The translations under genes were made by a program, and so were the position numbers. From positions 101,706,343 through 101,770,342 of the forward strand of contig OX393550.1 in the NCBI GenBank assembly GCA_947650365.1: a stretch of DNA of 64,000 nt, written 5' to 3'. The DNA comes from Chamaelirium japonicum (Eukaryota; Streptophyta; Magnoliopsida; Liliales; Melanthiaceae). The notes beneath the pieces are model-generated. The model did no database searches. It was not told where the DNA came from and saw only the letters and a list, made by a program, of their open reading frames with translations. Shown here piece after piece: positions 10,556 to 23,120 of the stretch. Numbering within the stretch: position 1 is the stretch's first letter; each line of letters starts with the position of its first letter.

Positions 10556-13500
10556 GCGCAGGGGTTCAGGTGGGAGACCGGGCGGCACGAGGGCAGCGGC
10601 GGGTTGTTAGCTGGGAGGCCAGGCGGCGCGAGGGTGGCGCAGGGGGGTCAGGCGGGACGCGGCGGCCGGGCGGCAGGCGGTGGCGGCCGGGTGGCGACGA
10701 CGGGAGTGGCCTGAGGGAAGGGAGGGGGGGGGTTCTTTTTTGGTGTAGTTGTTGAGGGAGGATTTTACAAAGGGGGGGGGGGGCTTGGAAGATGTTGTTG
10801 TTTTTTTTTTTTTGCCACCCTCTCACACTCTAACTCTCTCTCACACCCATTCAAAAATCCGAGAGAAGGGGTTGCACGGTTGAGATCGAAGGGGATCGAC
10901 ACGAGCCGAGCCGAGCTAAGCTGAGCTTTGGCCTGTTTGAGCTTGCCTTGTAACCCAACAAACTTAAACGAGCTTGTCGGTGCATATTGTTCGGAGTCGA
11001 CCGTCGGGCTCGCCGATGTGTTGTCTGACGACGGGCAATGCGGTTGCCGTCACGTTGTTCGGCGTCGGCCATCACGCTTGTCGTTGCGTTGCCGGAGTCG
11101 GTGGTCGTGCCCGCTGACCCCTTGCCAAAGGCCGGTCGGGGGTGCGTCCATCGATGTGTTGTTCGACGATGGTCGTCGCGCCTGTCGACGCGTTGTCCAG
11201 CGTCGGCCATCGCACCCATCGCCGTGTTGACCGGTGTCTGTCGCCGTGTTGACAGGCTACAACCATCGTGCCTGTCGCCGCATTCTTTGTCAGGCACCGA
11301 GGCGGCGATGGCGGCCTCGGATATTGTCTATGGAGGTCGCCTCAGGTCGAGGTGGTGTTAATGTCTCGGGTTTCATCAGGTGTCGAGGCGGCAAAACCAG
11401 CCTCGAACTTCGTCTTCGAATGTCGAGGTGAAGGTTGCCTCTGGCCGAGACGGTACCGACGTCTCGGGCTTCGTCAGGTACCGAGGCAGCAAAGCTTGCC
11501 TCGGATTTTGTCTTCGAATGCCGAGGCGGAGGTCGCCTCGGGTTGAGACGGTGCTGACATCTCGGGCTTCGTCAGGTGCCAAGGCGGCAAAGCCTGCCTC
11601 AGACTTTATCTTTAAATGCTGAGGCGAGGGTCACCTCGGGCCAAGACGGTGCCGACGTCTTGGGCTTCATCAGGTGTCGAGGCAGCGAAGCTGTCTTGGA
11701 CTTAATCTTTGAATGTCGACGTGAGGGTCGCCTCGGGCCGAGACGGTGCCGATGTCTCGAGCTTCGTCAGGTGCCAAGGCGACGAAGCCTGTCTCAGACT
11801 TTGCCTTTGAATGCCGAGACGGTGCCAACGTCTCGGGTTTCGTCTGGTGCTGAGGCGGTGAAGCCTGTCTCGAGCTTTGTTTTTGAATGCCGAGACGGAG
11901 GTCACCTCGGGTCGAGACGGAGGTCGCCTCGGGCTGAGACAGTGCCAATGTCTCGGGTTTCGTCAGGTGTCGAGGCGGCGAAGCCTGCCTCGGACTTTGT
12001 CTTTGAATGCCGAGGCGAGGGTCGCCTCGGGTCCAGACGGCACAGGGGTTTTAGGTGGGAGACCGGGCGGCGGCGGGCTGTCAGGTGGGAGGCCAGGCGG
12101 CGCAGGGGGGTCAGGCGGGAGGTGATGGCCGGTTGGCAGGCGGCGACGGGAGTGGCCGGAGGAGGGGGGGTCTTGCATGAGGGGGGTCTTACAAAGGGGG
12201 GGTCTTGCAAGAGGTGGGGTCTTGCAAGAGGGGATGGGGGGGCGGGGATGGCTTGGAAGATGTTATTGTTGTTGTTGTTTTTTTTTGCCACCCTCTCACA
12301 CTCTAACTCTCTCTCACACCCACTCAAAAATCCGAGAGAAGGGGTTGCACAGTTGAGACCGAAGGGGATCGACACGAGCCGAGCCGAGCCGAGCTAAGCT
12401 GAGCTTTGGCCTGTTTGAGCTTGCCTTGTAACCCAACAAACTCAAACGAGCTTGTTGGTGCATGTTGTTCGGAGTCGACCGTCGGGCTCGCCGATGTGTT
12501 GTCTGACGACGGGCAATGCGGCTGCCGTCACGTTGTCCGGTGTCGGTCGTCACGCTTGTCGCTGCGTTGCTGGAGTCGGTGGTCGTGCCCGCCGACCCCC
12601 TGCCAAAGGCCGGCCGGGGGTGCGTCCACCGATGTGTTGTTCGACGACGGTCATCGCGCCTGCCGACGCGTTGTCCAGCATCGGCCATCGCACCCATCGC
12701 CGCGTTGACCAGTGTCTGTCATCGTGCCTACCGACCCCCTGCTAAGGGCCAGCCGGGGGTGCGTCGACAGATGTGGTGACAGGCGACGACCGTCGTGCCT
12801 GTCGCCGCATTCTTTGTCGGGCACCGAGGCGGCGATGGCGGCCTCGGATATTGTCTACGGAGGTCGCCTCAGGTCGAGGTGGTGTTAATGTCTCGGGTTT
12901 TATCAGGTGTCGAGGTGGCAAAACCAGCCTCGAACTTCGTCTTCGAATGCCGAGGCGAAGGTTGCCTCTGGCCGAGACGGTACCGACGTCTCGGGCTTCG
13001 TCAGGTACTGAGGCAGCGAAGCTTGCCTCGGATTTTGTCTTCGAATGCCGAGGCGAAGGTTGCCTCGGGTTGAGACGGTGCTGACATCTCGGGCTTCGTC
13101 AAGTGCCAAGGCGGTGAAGCCTGCCTCGGACTTTATCTTTAAATGCTAAGGCGAGGGTCGCCTCGGGCCAAGACGGTGCCGACGTCTCGGGCTTCATCAG
13201 GTGTCGAGGCAGCGAAGCTGTCTCGGACTTAATCTTTGAATGTCGAGGCGAGGGTCGCCTCGGGCCGAGACGATGCCGATGTCTCGAGCTTCGTCAGGTG
13301 CCAAGGCGACGAAGCCTATCTCAGACTTTGCCTTTGAATGCCGAGACGGAGATCGTCTCAGGCCGAGACGGTGCCAACGTCTCGGGTTTCGTCTGGTGCT
13401 GAGGCGGCAAAGCCTGTTTCGAGCTTTGTTTTTGAATGCCGAGACGGAAGTCGCCTCGGGTCGAGACGGAGGTCGCCTCGGGCTGAGACAGTGCCAGTGT

Positions 13501-15480
13501 CTCGGGTTTCGTCAGGTGTCGAGGCGGCGAAGCCTGCCTCAAACTTTGTCTTTGAATGCCGAGGCGAGGGTCGCCTCGGGCCGAGACGGCACAGGGGTTT
13601 TAGGTGGGAGACCGGGCGGTGGCGGGCTGTCAGGTGGGAGGCCAGGCGGCGCAGGGGGGTCAGGCGGCGACGGGAGTGGCTGGGGGGGGGGGTCTTGCAA
13701 GAGGGGGGTCTTGTAAAGGGGGGGTCTTGCAAGAGGTGGGGTCTTGCAAGAGGGGATGGGGGGGCGGGGATGGCTTGGAAGATGTTATTGTTGTTGTTTT
13801 TTTTTGCCACCCTCTCACACTCTAACTCTCTCTCACACCCACTCAAAAATCCAAGAGAAGGGGTTGCACAGTTGAAACCGAAGGGGATCGACGAGCTGAG
13901 ATTTGGCCTGTTTGAGCTTGCCTTGTAACCCAACAAACTCAAACAAGCTTGTTGGCGCATGTTGTTCGGCATCGACCGTTGGGCTCGCGGATGCGTTGTC
14001 CGACGACGGGCAATACGGCTGCCTCCATGTTGTTTGGCGTCGGCCGTCACGCCTGTCGCTGCTTTTCCGATGTCGGTGGTTGCGCCCGCCGACCCCCTGC
14101 TAAGGGCCGATCGAGGGTGCGTCCACCGATGTGTTGTCCGACGACGGGCATCGTGCTTGTCGACGAGTTGTCTGGCGTTGGTCGTCGCACCTATCGCTGT
14201 GTTGATCGGTGTCTGTCATTGTGCCCACCGACCCCCTGCCAAGGGCCGGCCAGGGTGCGTCGATTGATGCATTGACAGGCGACGGCCGTCGCGCCTGTCA
14301 CCGTATTCTTTGTCGGGCACCGAGGCGGTGATGGCGGCCTCGGATATTGTCTTTGAATGCCGAGACGATAGTCGCCACGGGCTGAGGTGGTGTTAATGTC
14401 TCGGGTTTCATCAGGTGCCGAGGCAGTAAAACCTGCCTCGAACTTCATCTTCGAATGCCGAGGCGAAGGTTGCCTTGGGCCAAAATGGTACCGACGTCTC
14501 GGGCTTCGTTAGGTACCGAGGCAGCGAAGCCTGCCTTAGATTTTGTCTTCGAATGTCGAGGCAAAGGTCGCCTCGGGCCGAGACGGTGCTGACATCTCGG
14601 GCTTCGTCAGGTGCCGAGGCGGCGAAGCCTGCGTCGGACTTTATCTTTAAATGCTGAGGCAAGGGTCGCCTCGGGTTGAGACGGTGCTGACGTCTCGGGC
14701 TACATCAGGTGCCGAGGCGGCGAAGCCTGTCTCGGACTTTATCTTTGAATACCGAGGCGAGGGTCACCTCGGGCCGAGACGATGCCGACGTCAGGTACTG
14801 AGGTGGCGAGGCCTATCTCGGACTTTGTCTTTGAATGCCCAGATGGAAGTCGCCTCTAGCCGAGACGGTGCCAACGTCTCGGGTTTCGTTAGGTGCCGAG
14901 GCGGCGAAGCCTGTCTCGGGTTTTGTTTTTGAATACCGAGATGGAGGTCGCCTCGGGCCGAGATGGTGCCAATGTCTCAGGTTTCGTCAGGTGCCGAGGT
15001 GGCGAAGCCTGCCTCGGACTTTGTCTTTGAATGCCAAGCGAGGGTCACCTCGGGTCTAGACGGTGCGATGTCTCAGGCTTCGTTAGGTGCCAAGGCGGCG
15101 AAGCCTGCCTTGGACCTTGTCTTCGAATGCCGAGGTCAAGGTCGCCTTGAGCCGAGATGGTGCCGACATCTCGGGCTTCATTAGTTGCCGAGGCAGTGGG
15201 ACTTGTCTCGGACTTTATCATCGAGTGCCAAGGGTAGGGCCTTAGGCTTCTTAAGTGTCAAGGTATTGATCACCTCAGACTTTGTCTGCTTACATCGAGG
15301 CGAATGTCGCCTCGAGTCGAGACGATATTGACATCTCAGACTTTGGCAGGTACCAAGGAGGCGGAGGTTGCCTCGGGCTTTGCTTTTGAATTCCAAGGCT
15401 GTCACCTTGGGCTAAGGCGATGTTGTCGTCTTGGTCTTTGCCTTCAAATGCAAAGGGCGGGACCTTGAACTTACTGGTCG
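10556..15480 (-). repeat. Higher-order repeat, three units of about 1.5 kb, containing 98-bp subarrays
   Basis: Three landmarks recur together. GGTGGGAGACCGGGCGG is near 10570, 12054 and 13602. CCACCCTCTCACACTCTAAC is near 10816, 12289 and 13807. AACCCAACAAACT is near 10951, 12430 and 13927. Spacing is about 1473-1490 and 1518-1548 bp. Each unit is GC-rich leader, poly-T/CT tract, GTTG-rich minisatellite and then 98-bp hairpin units (about 11290-12045, 12820-13590 and 14310-15480). The 98-bp units are the reverse complement of those at 3150-5215. Element A has only one such unit, so B gained copies after the split. Confidence 0.85.
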
Positions 15481-15489
15481 ATGGGGGTA

Positions 15490-16425
15490 AGAATTCTGAG
15501 TACTCAGCGTAGCGCCCTTATATCAGTTGGACTTAGGTGAAGCACCATTTCAGCGAGACACGTAGCTTTGTACTGTTGCAGGTTAGTCGGTTGTGTCGCA
15601 ACATGAACCAAACTAATTATGGCAAGGCACCAGTGTATGTGTCCTTACGTGACAACGGGAGCACGTGCGACGCCAATGATTTGGAGTACTCAATGTAGCG
15701 CCCTTGCATCGGTTGGACTTAGGCGAAGCGTCATTTCAGTCGAACCTATGTATCGGGACACGTAGCTTTGTACTGTTGCAAGTTAGTTGGTCGTGTCGTA
15801 ACGCAAACCGAACTAACTGTGGCGAGGCACTAGTGCATATGTCCTTACGTGAAAATAGGAGCATGTGCGATGCTAATGATTCAGAATACTCAGCATAGCG
15901 CCCTTGTATCGGCTGGACTTAGGCGAAGCGTCATTTCAGCTGGCTCCGTGACAACAGATACATTTACATAAAAGAATTACCATTGCAGGTTAGTCGGCCG
16001 TGTCGCAACACGAACCGAACTAACTGTGGCGAGGCACTAGTGCATGTATCCTTACGTGACAACGGGAGCATGTACGATGCTAATGATTTGGAGTACTTAG
16101 CGTAGCGCCCTTGTATCGGTTGGACTTAGACGAAGCACCGTTTTAGTTGAACCTACTTATCGGGACACGTAGCTTTGTACTATTGCAAGTTAGTTGGTCG
16201 TGTCATAACACAAACCGAACTAACTGTGGCGAGGCACTAGTGCATATGTCCTTACGTGAAAACAGGAGCATGTGCGATGCTAATGATTCAGAATACTCAG
16301 CATAGCGCCCTTGTATCGGTTGGATTTAGGCGAAGCATCGGTTCAGTCGAACCTACGTATCGAGACACGTAGCTTTGTACCGTTGCAGGTTAGTCGGACA
16401 TGTAGCAACACGAACCGAACTATGG
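15490..16425 (-). repeat. Tandem array of about 200-bp units (element B)
   Basis: Reverse complement of the 2190-3117 array, with about 4.7 units marked by AGTACTCAGCGTAGCGCCC. One unit near 15940-15985 contains a short unrelated replacement (GGCTCCGTGACAACAGATAC). The position directly after gag is conserved between A, B and B2. Confidence 0.9.
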
Positions 16426-16567
16426 CATTTGGTAGAAGTTGAGCTAGAATTTGATAGTCTTTGATATAACTTGAAATAGTTGTCATTTCATTGATAACTC
16501 GGAAGATATTACATCATGGATTTCAGAAGAGAGACATTCTAAGTTGTTGACAGTCGCCGATGGTCTT
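16426..16567 (-). other. Post-gag spacer of element B
   Basis: Reverse-complement counterpart of 2041-2189. AT-rich, no gene. Confidence 0.6.
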
Positions 16568-17178
16568 CTACTCTGATCGGTAGATGGGATGCTTCCCTTT
16601 GGTATTCATGGTCTTTTGAGGCTCTATAGGTCTATCGCCTGCCTGCCTCGGCCTCTTAGAGGCTCCAACTTCATCAGGCTGAGTGCTACGTGCTTGAGTT
16701 GTTGGTCTCATTGGTTCCTTATCAGAAAGGCGCTTCTCGAAGTCATGTTTCTTGCGAGCGACTTGATTATCCTCCACCTCGATCTTCTTTTGAATTCGAT
16801 CGAATAGCACTCCAAGGGAGGCAAGAGGATTGCGGATGAGGTCATTATAGATGTGGAGGTCAAAGCGTAGGGCATTCTGGAATGCAAGCATGATGGCTTC
16901 ATCGTCGAGGTGGTGTCCAGAGAGTGCAGGATGCTCGTTCCGGAACCTTCGAGAGAACTCTCGTAGGGTTTTATCTGATCCCATCCTGAGCTGGTAAAAG
17001 AGTCCAACTTCTTTTCCGGCTTGAGGTTCAGCCGATAGTGTTGAACAAAAAGGTCTGCTAGATCCTCGAACCAACTCACGGAACTGATCGGAAGATTGTG
17101 ATACCAATCGAGCGACATGTCATCCAGGCTGCCAGCAAAGGTGCGGTATAAACCTGGTTGTCGCTATTATGTGGCGTC
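16568..17178 (-). pseudogene. gag: Gag of element B, C-terminal part
   Basis: Contains the gag core LDWYHNLP, then RRFRNEHPALSGHHLDDEAI and LRFDLHIYNDLIRNPLASLG, and ends in the family tail (KGKHPIYRSE) at 16568. A frameshift near 16990-17000 joins two frames. The reading is cut at 17178 by insertion of element C and resumes at 25201. The five bases 17174-17178 are the left target duplication. Confidence 0.85.
17174..17178. repeat. Target-site duplication of element C (left copy)
   Basis: GCGTC here pairs with GTGTC at 25196-25200, one mismatch. The uninterrupted site in B2 near 44978 (GTGGCGCCAATGC) supports this as the insertion point. Confidence 0.75.
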
Positions 17179-17754
17179 TGTGGATGCAAAAATTGTATCG
17201 GACCGGATCAGAGTCGCATGGGCTCGCACGACAGCCCAAGTGAGTAAGCCCGTCCGGGCTCATGGACCCACTCTACAAGGTCCGTAATTCAAGCCCTCCC
17301 CCTTATTGGGCCCGCACAACGATCCAATAAGGGCCCAGCAAGGAGGCCCATAACCAGTGCCACATCATCATTGCCATATTGGGCACATGCCTATGCTATA
17401 AAAGGACCCCCAAGACATTCAGAAAAGTGGTTGGTCATTCAATCAGAGGAAGAGTGGATCGAGCTTACTTCTCTCCTCCTTGTTCTTTTCTTGTTGCTTT
17501 GTGCAACCCCCACTGTAAAAAGCTTCACTCGGCCTGTCGAGAGAACGCTCCCCACCTTTATATTCATTATAGTGGAAACCAGGTGGCACATCTCGCCCGG
17601 AGACGTAGGTCGTAAGACCGAACTTCGATAACAACTCCACGTGTCTTCTTTCTCTTTACCTACTTTTTAATCTCTAATTCTACAAACCATCAACATTCAA
17701 TCAAGGCTATGGGGCGGGGTTTCCGATCAAGGCGGCTCGGAAATTTTTGCCATA
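17179..17754 (+). repeat. 5' LTR of element C (576 bp)
   Basis: Homologous to about 24620-25195. It starts TGTGGATGCAAAAATT and ends TTTTGCCATA (decayed from GCCACA). A TATA box, TATAAAAG, lies at 17397-17404. Confidence 0.88.
17397..17404 (+). promoter_or_regulatory. TATA box of the element C LTR
   Basis: TATAAAAG in a GC-rich context; the downstream LTR has the same box at 24839-24846. Likely the Pol II promoter of the element. Confidence 0.65.
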
Positions 17755-17776
17755 ATCTTTGGCGCCGTCTGTAGGA
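17755..17776 (+). other. Primer-binding site of element C
   Basis: TTTGGCGCCGTCTGTAGGAT follows the LTR, differing from the element D site by one base (TAGG for TGGG). This links C to the same priming system. Confidence 0.8.
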
Positions 17777-17873
17777 TATCATTAGAGGTATTACCCATAC
17801 CTCTACTGACTCCTACAAAACTTGTGGTGACGAGCCACAAGTCCTCCTTCAAGTCTACTTCAATTTCTTCACT

Positions 17874-19556
17874 ATGATAACATCAACGCGCTCGATGGTG
17901 AAGGCTAGCGCCAACCCTCCGAAGGTGATTGCTGACTAGACAATCGATGTGCTGATCGAAGACGAGCATGAAATCTCCGCAGCTACCAATCGCAGACATA
18001 TCCATAAGCAGCTAGGGCCGCAAAGTAGCCAGTTAGAAGGCCGCAGCAATCGACAGGACTCGCCGTCCCCGAGGCGTCAATCTGACAAAGAGCACGATAC
18101 CCTAGGAGGCAAGGTTCTAGCTACATACCAAATCTTAGTTGTCGACTTCCAGCTACTGAACCTTCTCAAGAAGAACACAGCCCTTGAGCAAGAGAGGGAT
18201 TCCCAGAAGAAGGCGACTGAAAGAGCGAGGGTTGTGGCCCATAACTCTCCAGCCACTGATGAAGACCAACCAAGGACTCACCCAGCTGTGAGTCATCATC
18301 TTGAAGAACCACATGTGCCGTGTATCGAGAGGTGTCAGGTATCCACGCAAGCACCAAGGCAAACAGTATGGGATCGCCTTGATGTAGACGATGTGCCATG
18401 CTATCACCGAGAAGGATTGCCTCAATCAACAGGATCCACTAGACATCCTATCCCTTCGCACACGAAAGCAATAGATGCCTATGAGTTGCTCAACCGACTA
18501 AGATATACTGCCAACGTGGGACACCGCCATCAGGACCGCAGGCAGCTAATCACCTCGGTGGGGCCACTGCATCCCAAGGTTCTTGTAACCCCATTTCCTA
18601 TAGGTTGGTGAATACCGAGCCTGCCAAAGTTCAACTGCATCAAGGGAGACCCTGCCCTCCATGTCCTGGCCTTCAAGCAAGCCATGACACCATATGAGTA
18701 TGAGAATCATATCCTGTACCGTATGTTCACAGGAAGCCTCGAGGGACCTGCCCTCGACTGGTACCATACGCTGCCTACCGGTACAGTGGCCACATTCAAA
18801 GAGTTGACTGAACTCTTCATGGACCATTACCGGCTAAACTTAAAGCCGAAAAAGAAGCTGGATACACTCTACCGGCTGAAGATGGGCTTCGATGAGTCTT
18901 TAAGGAGCTTCACGATGAGGTTTCGTAATGAGCACTCTGAGCTCATCAGTCGGTCCCATAATGAGGAGACCATCATGCTGGCATTCCAGAATACTATCCG
19001 ACCAGAGCTCCATGTCTAAACCGACTTCATCCGAAATCCTCCCAGTACCTTGGAGGCAATGTTCAAGCGCGTACAACGAAAGATAGAGGTGGAAGACAAT
19101 CAGCGGGCCAGAAGACTATGTGAGCCCCGCGAGTCTTATGACTCCTAATATAAGAAAGATGATGAAGCTCCGAATGAAGCACACTACAAGAAGTCTGCCA
19201 ATGCCGTGTCCGACCAAAAGGTACAGGCCAAAAGGTACAATAAAGATCCAAAGGCCCCTCCAGTAAGGAAGAAGCAAACTCCAAGGGAGCAAAGGGTGTT
19301 CACTGAGCTAAACACCTCCATTGAAGATAGAGCCTACTTGCAGAACGAGCCCTTTTGCAAGTGGCCACAGCCTCTCCCTCCAAATTCTGACTAGGCAAGA
19401 GATACGATAGCCTACTGTGAGTTCCATCGCAGCCATGGCCACCCAACTTCTACATGTCGGAAGCTAAAGTATCACATCGAAGACCTGATCCAAAAAGGAC
19501 GGCTCGATGGCTACCTCGCTAAAAAAAAACCAGGTCAAGAGAAGGAAAGACAGTAA
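17874..19556 (+). pseudogene. gag: Gag of element C, one frame with five nonsense codons
   Basis: A single frame runs from ATG at 17874 to TAA at 19554-19556, broken by stops near 17937, 18609, 19017, 19146 and 19392 but with no frameshift. The gag core is clear (LHVLAFKQAMTPYEYENHI, LDWYHTLP, HYRLNLKPKKKLDTLYRLKM). A CX2HX4HX4C motif follows near 19415-19460 (CEFHRSHGHPTSTC), a variant retroviral-type zinc knuckle also present in element D and lost from A, B and B2. Stops without frameshifts point to base-substitution decay after insertion. Confidence 0.88.
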
Positions 19557-19699
19557 CAGTGGAGAAAGAAAGACAACGTAATATGTGGATGCATAATCAT
19601 AACGTCTGCTGGGCAGCCTCTGAAAAAGTGTAATCACAACTTTGTTTTATCAATATAGTGTCTCTTTTTTCTCAAAATCAAATCTCTCGAAGTTCAATT

Positions 19700-20380
19700 C
19701 TACCATGTTAACGCATAAAAAAAAAAGGCTCCTAGCAACCTAGGTTAACCAAAGACCTTTGATTCCGTCCATTCAAGTCAGAATCTCAAAGGCAATTCGG
19801 TTACGCCCTCTCGAGGCTAAAGTTCGATAAAAAGGCTCCTAGCAGCCTAGCTCAACCAAAGACCTTCGATTCCACCCATTCAAGTCAGAAGCTCGAAGAT
19901 AATTCAGCTATGCCCTCTCGAGGCTAAAGTCCGATAAAAAGACTCCTGGCAACCCAGGTCAACCAAAGACCTTCGATTCCACCCATTCAAGTCAGAAGCT
20001 CGAAGGCAATTCGGCTACGTCCTCTCGAGGCTAAAGTTTGATAAAAAGGCTCCTAGCAACCCAGGTCAACCAAAGACCTTCGATTTCGCCCATTCAAGTC
20101 GAAAGCTCGAAGGCAATTTGGCTACGCCCTCTCTACACTAAAGTCTGATAAAAAGGCTCCTGGCAACCCAGGTCAACCAAAGTCCTTCGATTCCGCCCAT
20201 TCAAGTCGGAAGCTCGAAGGCAATTTGGCTACGCCCTCTCAAGGCTAAAAAAGCTCCTACTAACTCAGGTCAACCAAAGACCTTCGATTCCGCCCATTCA
20301 AGTCGAAAGCTCGAAGGCAATTCGGCTACGCCCTTTCAAGGCGAAAGTCCGATAAAATGGCGCCTGGCAATCCAGGTCAA
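19700..20380 (+). repeat. Tandem array of about 107-bp units, about 6 copies (element C)
   Basis: GGCTCCTAGCAACC and CAACCAAAGACCTTCGATTC recur every 104-118 bp from about 19725. One unit is shortened near 20250. It starts right after gag, as the 200-bp array does in A and B. Confidence 0.85.
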
Positions 20381-20454
20381 GCTAAGCTATCAATTATACT
20401 CATCCGAAACGATGAGAATAAGTCCAAGGCAGGCATCGCACTTTGACATGCACC

Positions 20455-21590
20455 AAGTTCAAGGAGATATCCTTGGCACTTGAAGACAAAGTCTGAGGCG
20501 ACCAATGCCTCGGCACTCTACAAGCCCAAGGCCCAGCCCTTGGCACTCGAAGATAAAGTCCGAGGTGACTAACACCTCAACACTTTACAAGCCCAAGGCC
20601 CTATCCTTGGCACTTGAAGGCAAAGTCTGAGGCGACCAACACTTTGGCACTCTACAAGCCCAAGGCCTAGCCCTTGGCACTCAAAGGCAAAGTCCGAGGC
20701 GACCAACACTTCGACACTCTACAAGCCCAAGGCCCAGCCCTTGGCACTCAAAGATAAAGTCCGAGGTAACCAACGCCTTGGCACTTTACAAGCCCAAGGC
20801 CCAGTCCTTGGCATTCGAAGGCAAAGTCCCAGGTGACCAACGCCTTGGCACTCTACAATCCCAAGGCCCAGCCCTTGGCACTGGAAGACAAAGTCCAAGG
20901 TGACCAATGCCTCGACACTTTATAAGCCCAACGCCCTGCCCTTGGTACTTGAAGACATAGTCCAAGACGATCGATACCTCGGTACTCTACAAGCCTAAGG
21001 CCCAGCCCTTGGCACTCGAAGACAAAGTCTGAAACGACCAACGCCTCAGGACTCTATAAGCCCAAGACCTTACCCTTGGCACTTGAAGACAAAGTCCGAG
21101 GCGACCAACGCGTCGGCACTTTACAAGCCCAAGACCCAGCCCTTGACACTCGAAGACAAAGTCCGATGCGACCAACACCTCAACACTCTACAAGCCCAAG
21201 GTCCTGCCCTTGGCACTTGAAGGCAAAGCCCGAGGCGACCAACACTTTGGCACTCTACAAGTCCAAGGCCTAGCCTATGGCACTCAAAGACAAAGTCCGA
21301 GATGACTAACACCTTGGCACTCTACAAGCTCAAGGCCCAGCCCTTGGCATTCGAAGACAAAGTCCGAGGTGACTAATGCCTTGGCACTCTACAAGCCCAA
21401 GGCCCAGCCCTTGGCACTCGAAGACAAAGTCCGAGGAGACCAACGCCTCGGCACTCTATAAGCCCAAGGCCCTGCCCTTGGTACTCGAAGACATAGTCCG
21501 AGGCAACCGATACCTCGGCACTCTACAAATCCAAGGCCCTACCCTTGACACATTAAGACAAAGTCCGAGCATTCGATCAAAAGTCCAAGT
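20455..21590 (+). repeat. Tandem array of about 67-bp hairpin-bearing units, about 17 copies (element C)
   Basis: Each unit contains CGAAGACAAAGTCCGAGGC, then GACCAAC, then GCCTCGGCAC, so CCGAGGC and GCCTCGG form a 7-bp dyad around a 7-nt loop. A second dyad, CCAAGG...CCTTGG, follows. The 19-bp core is shared with the 98-bp array of elements A and B. Confidence 0.9.
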
Positions 21591-22255
21591 GTAGTCTTGT
21601 CACTCAGGTCCAAACATCAGATTGTCACTGGCCATCACCTTTTCTCGACGACTAACAGTTCCAAACCAGTTAGGGGGTGGTCGGTTTAACTCTGTTAGTG
21701 CGTGTCTCCATACTGGTGCAGTCGATGGTGGGTTCCTCATGATCGTCGTTCGCAAAGGGCCTTAACGGCCCGAGCTCACCATCAAAGCAACTATCCGAAT
21801 CCTCAATAAGTAGCAGAGGAGGAGCGTAAACAATCTCCTTCATTCCTCAATGGCGTTTTTCCAATATAACGGGTCCCCTGACGGTTTTCATTATGTAAAG
21901 AGCGGCCTATAATGGGTGAATAAACGATAAGTAAAGAGTAGTATGGGTGAAAAATCCATTGAAACATGAGATAAAATGGTGCTTCCTTGATCTTAGCCAA
22001 GTCAACACCCTCACGTGACCGTAGTACCTGGCGAATACAGTAACCAGGTGTGGTAGTACATTGGGTGAAGACTGGCTGGCCATCATGCGGCGTCATCCTA
22101 GATTATCTCTAAGAAGCCCCCTCAAATATAGCGTTGTCCCTCGCCGACAACCCCACGCACCAATGTTTTAGGAATATGACCAAAAAGTGTCGGTTTCAGA
22201 TAGGGCTAAAATTCGGAAAACACACTATTTTCAATACCGATACTTTTTGGCCTCT
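21591..22255 (+). other. Unique internal segment of element C
   Basis: Not repetitive and without recognisable protein. It includes a short inverted repeat, ACCTGG ... CCAGGT, at about 22026-22049, that resembles a stretch in the E2 insertion (56713-56741). A 97-codon ORF on the - strand (21803-22096) has no feature I recognise. Confidence 0.45.
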
Positions 22256-23120
22256 TCTAGCAGCCCCAATAACGGGGTCGACACCATCAACAGCTGACCC
22301 ATCGGTTTCAACAAAAAACCGAGAGGGGGGGTGTTCGGCATCAACAACAACCCACCCCTTGGTTTCGTCAGAAAACGAGAGGGTGGGTGTTCAGTGTCAT
22401 TAGTAGCCCACCCATCAGTTTTATCAGAAAACTAAAAGGGGGGGTGTATTGGCATCAACAAACAACCCCCCCCCCTCGATTTCGCATAAAAAATCGAGTA
22501 GAGAGGGGGTGACGACACACCATCAGCAGCCCACCCCTCGGTTTCAATAGAAAACCGAGATAGGGGGTGTGTCGGCATCAACAAGCAGCCTCCCCCCTCG
22601 TTTCGTATAAAAATTGAGTAGAGAGGGGTTGACAGTACACCATCAGCAACCCATTCCTCGGTTTCAACATAAAACCGAGAGGGGGGGTGTATCGGCATCA
22701 ACAAGCAGCCTCCCCCCTCGTTTCGTACAAAAACTGAGTAGGGAGGGGGTGACGGTACATCATCAACAGCCCACCCCTTGGTTTCGTCAAAAAACCGAGA
22801 GGGGGGTGTGTCGGTATCAACAAGCAGCCCCCCTTCAGTTTCGTACAAAAAATCGAGTAGAGAGGGGGTGACGACACACCATCAACAGCCTACCTCTCGG
22901 TTTTGCAAAAAATTGAGAGGGGAGAGGGTGTCGGCATCAACAACAGTCCACCTCTCGGTTTCGTTAAAAAAACCAAGAGGTCGGGGTGTTCGGCATCAAC
23001 AATAGTCCACCTCTCGGTTTTGTCAAAAAATGAGAGGGTGGGTATTCGGCATCAACAACAGCCCACCCCTCGGTTTCATCAAAAACTGAGAGGGGAGGGG
23101 GTCTCGGTGTCTACAACAAC
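22256..23120 (+). repeat. Tandem array of about 60-bp units, about 14 copies (element C)
   Basis: Units read roughly CACCCCTCGGTTTCGTC, AAAAACCGAGAGGGGGGTGT, CGGCATCAACAACAGCC. CTCGGTTT and AAACCGAG form an inverted pair in most units. Two variants alternate in the middle, giving a dimeric period near 119 bp. Confidence 0.85.

Noticed and set aside
11576..14050. ORFs of 196-273 codons across the element B arrays on both strands
   Set aside because: They follow the 98-bp units and the GC-rich leader and are mirrored on the opposite strand. Explained by repeat composition.
20455..21590. Regular repeat array resembling a CRISPR
   Set aside because: Repeats abut without unique spacers and the setting is a plant LTR retrotransposon. 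No cas gene present.
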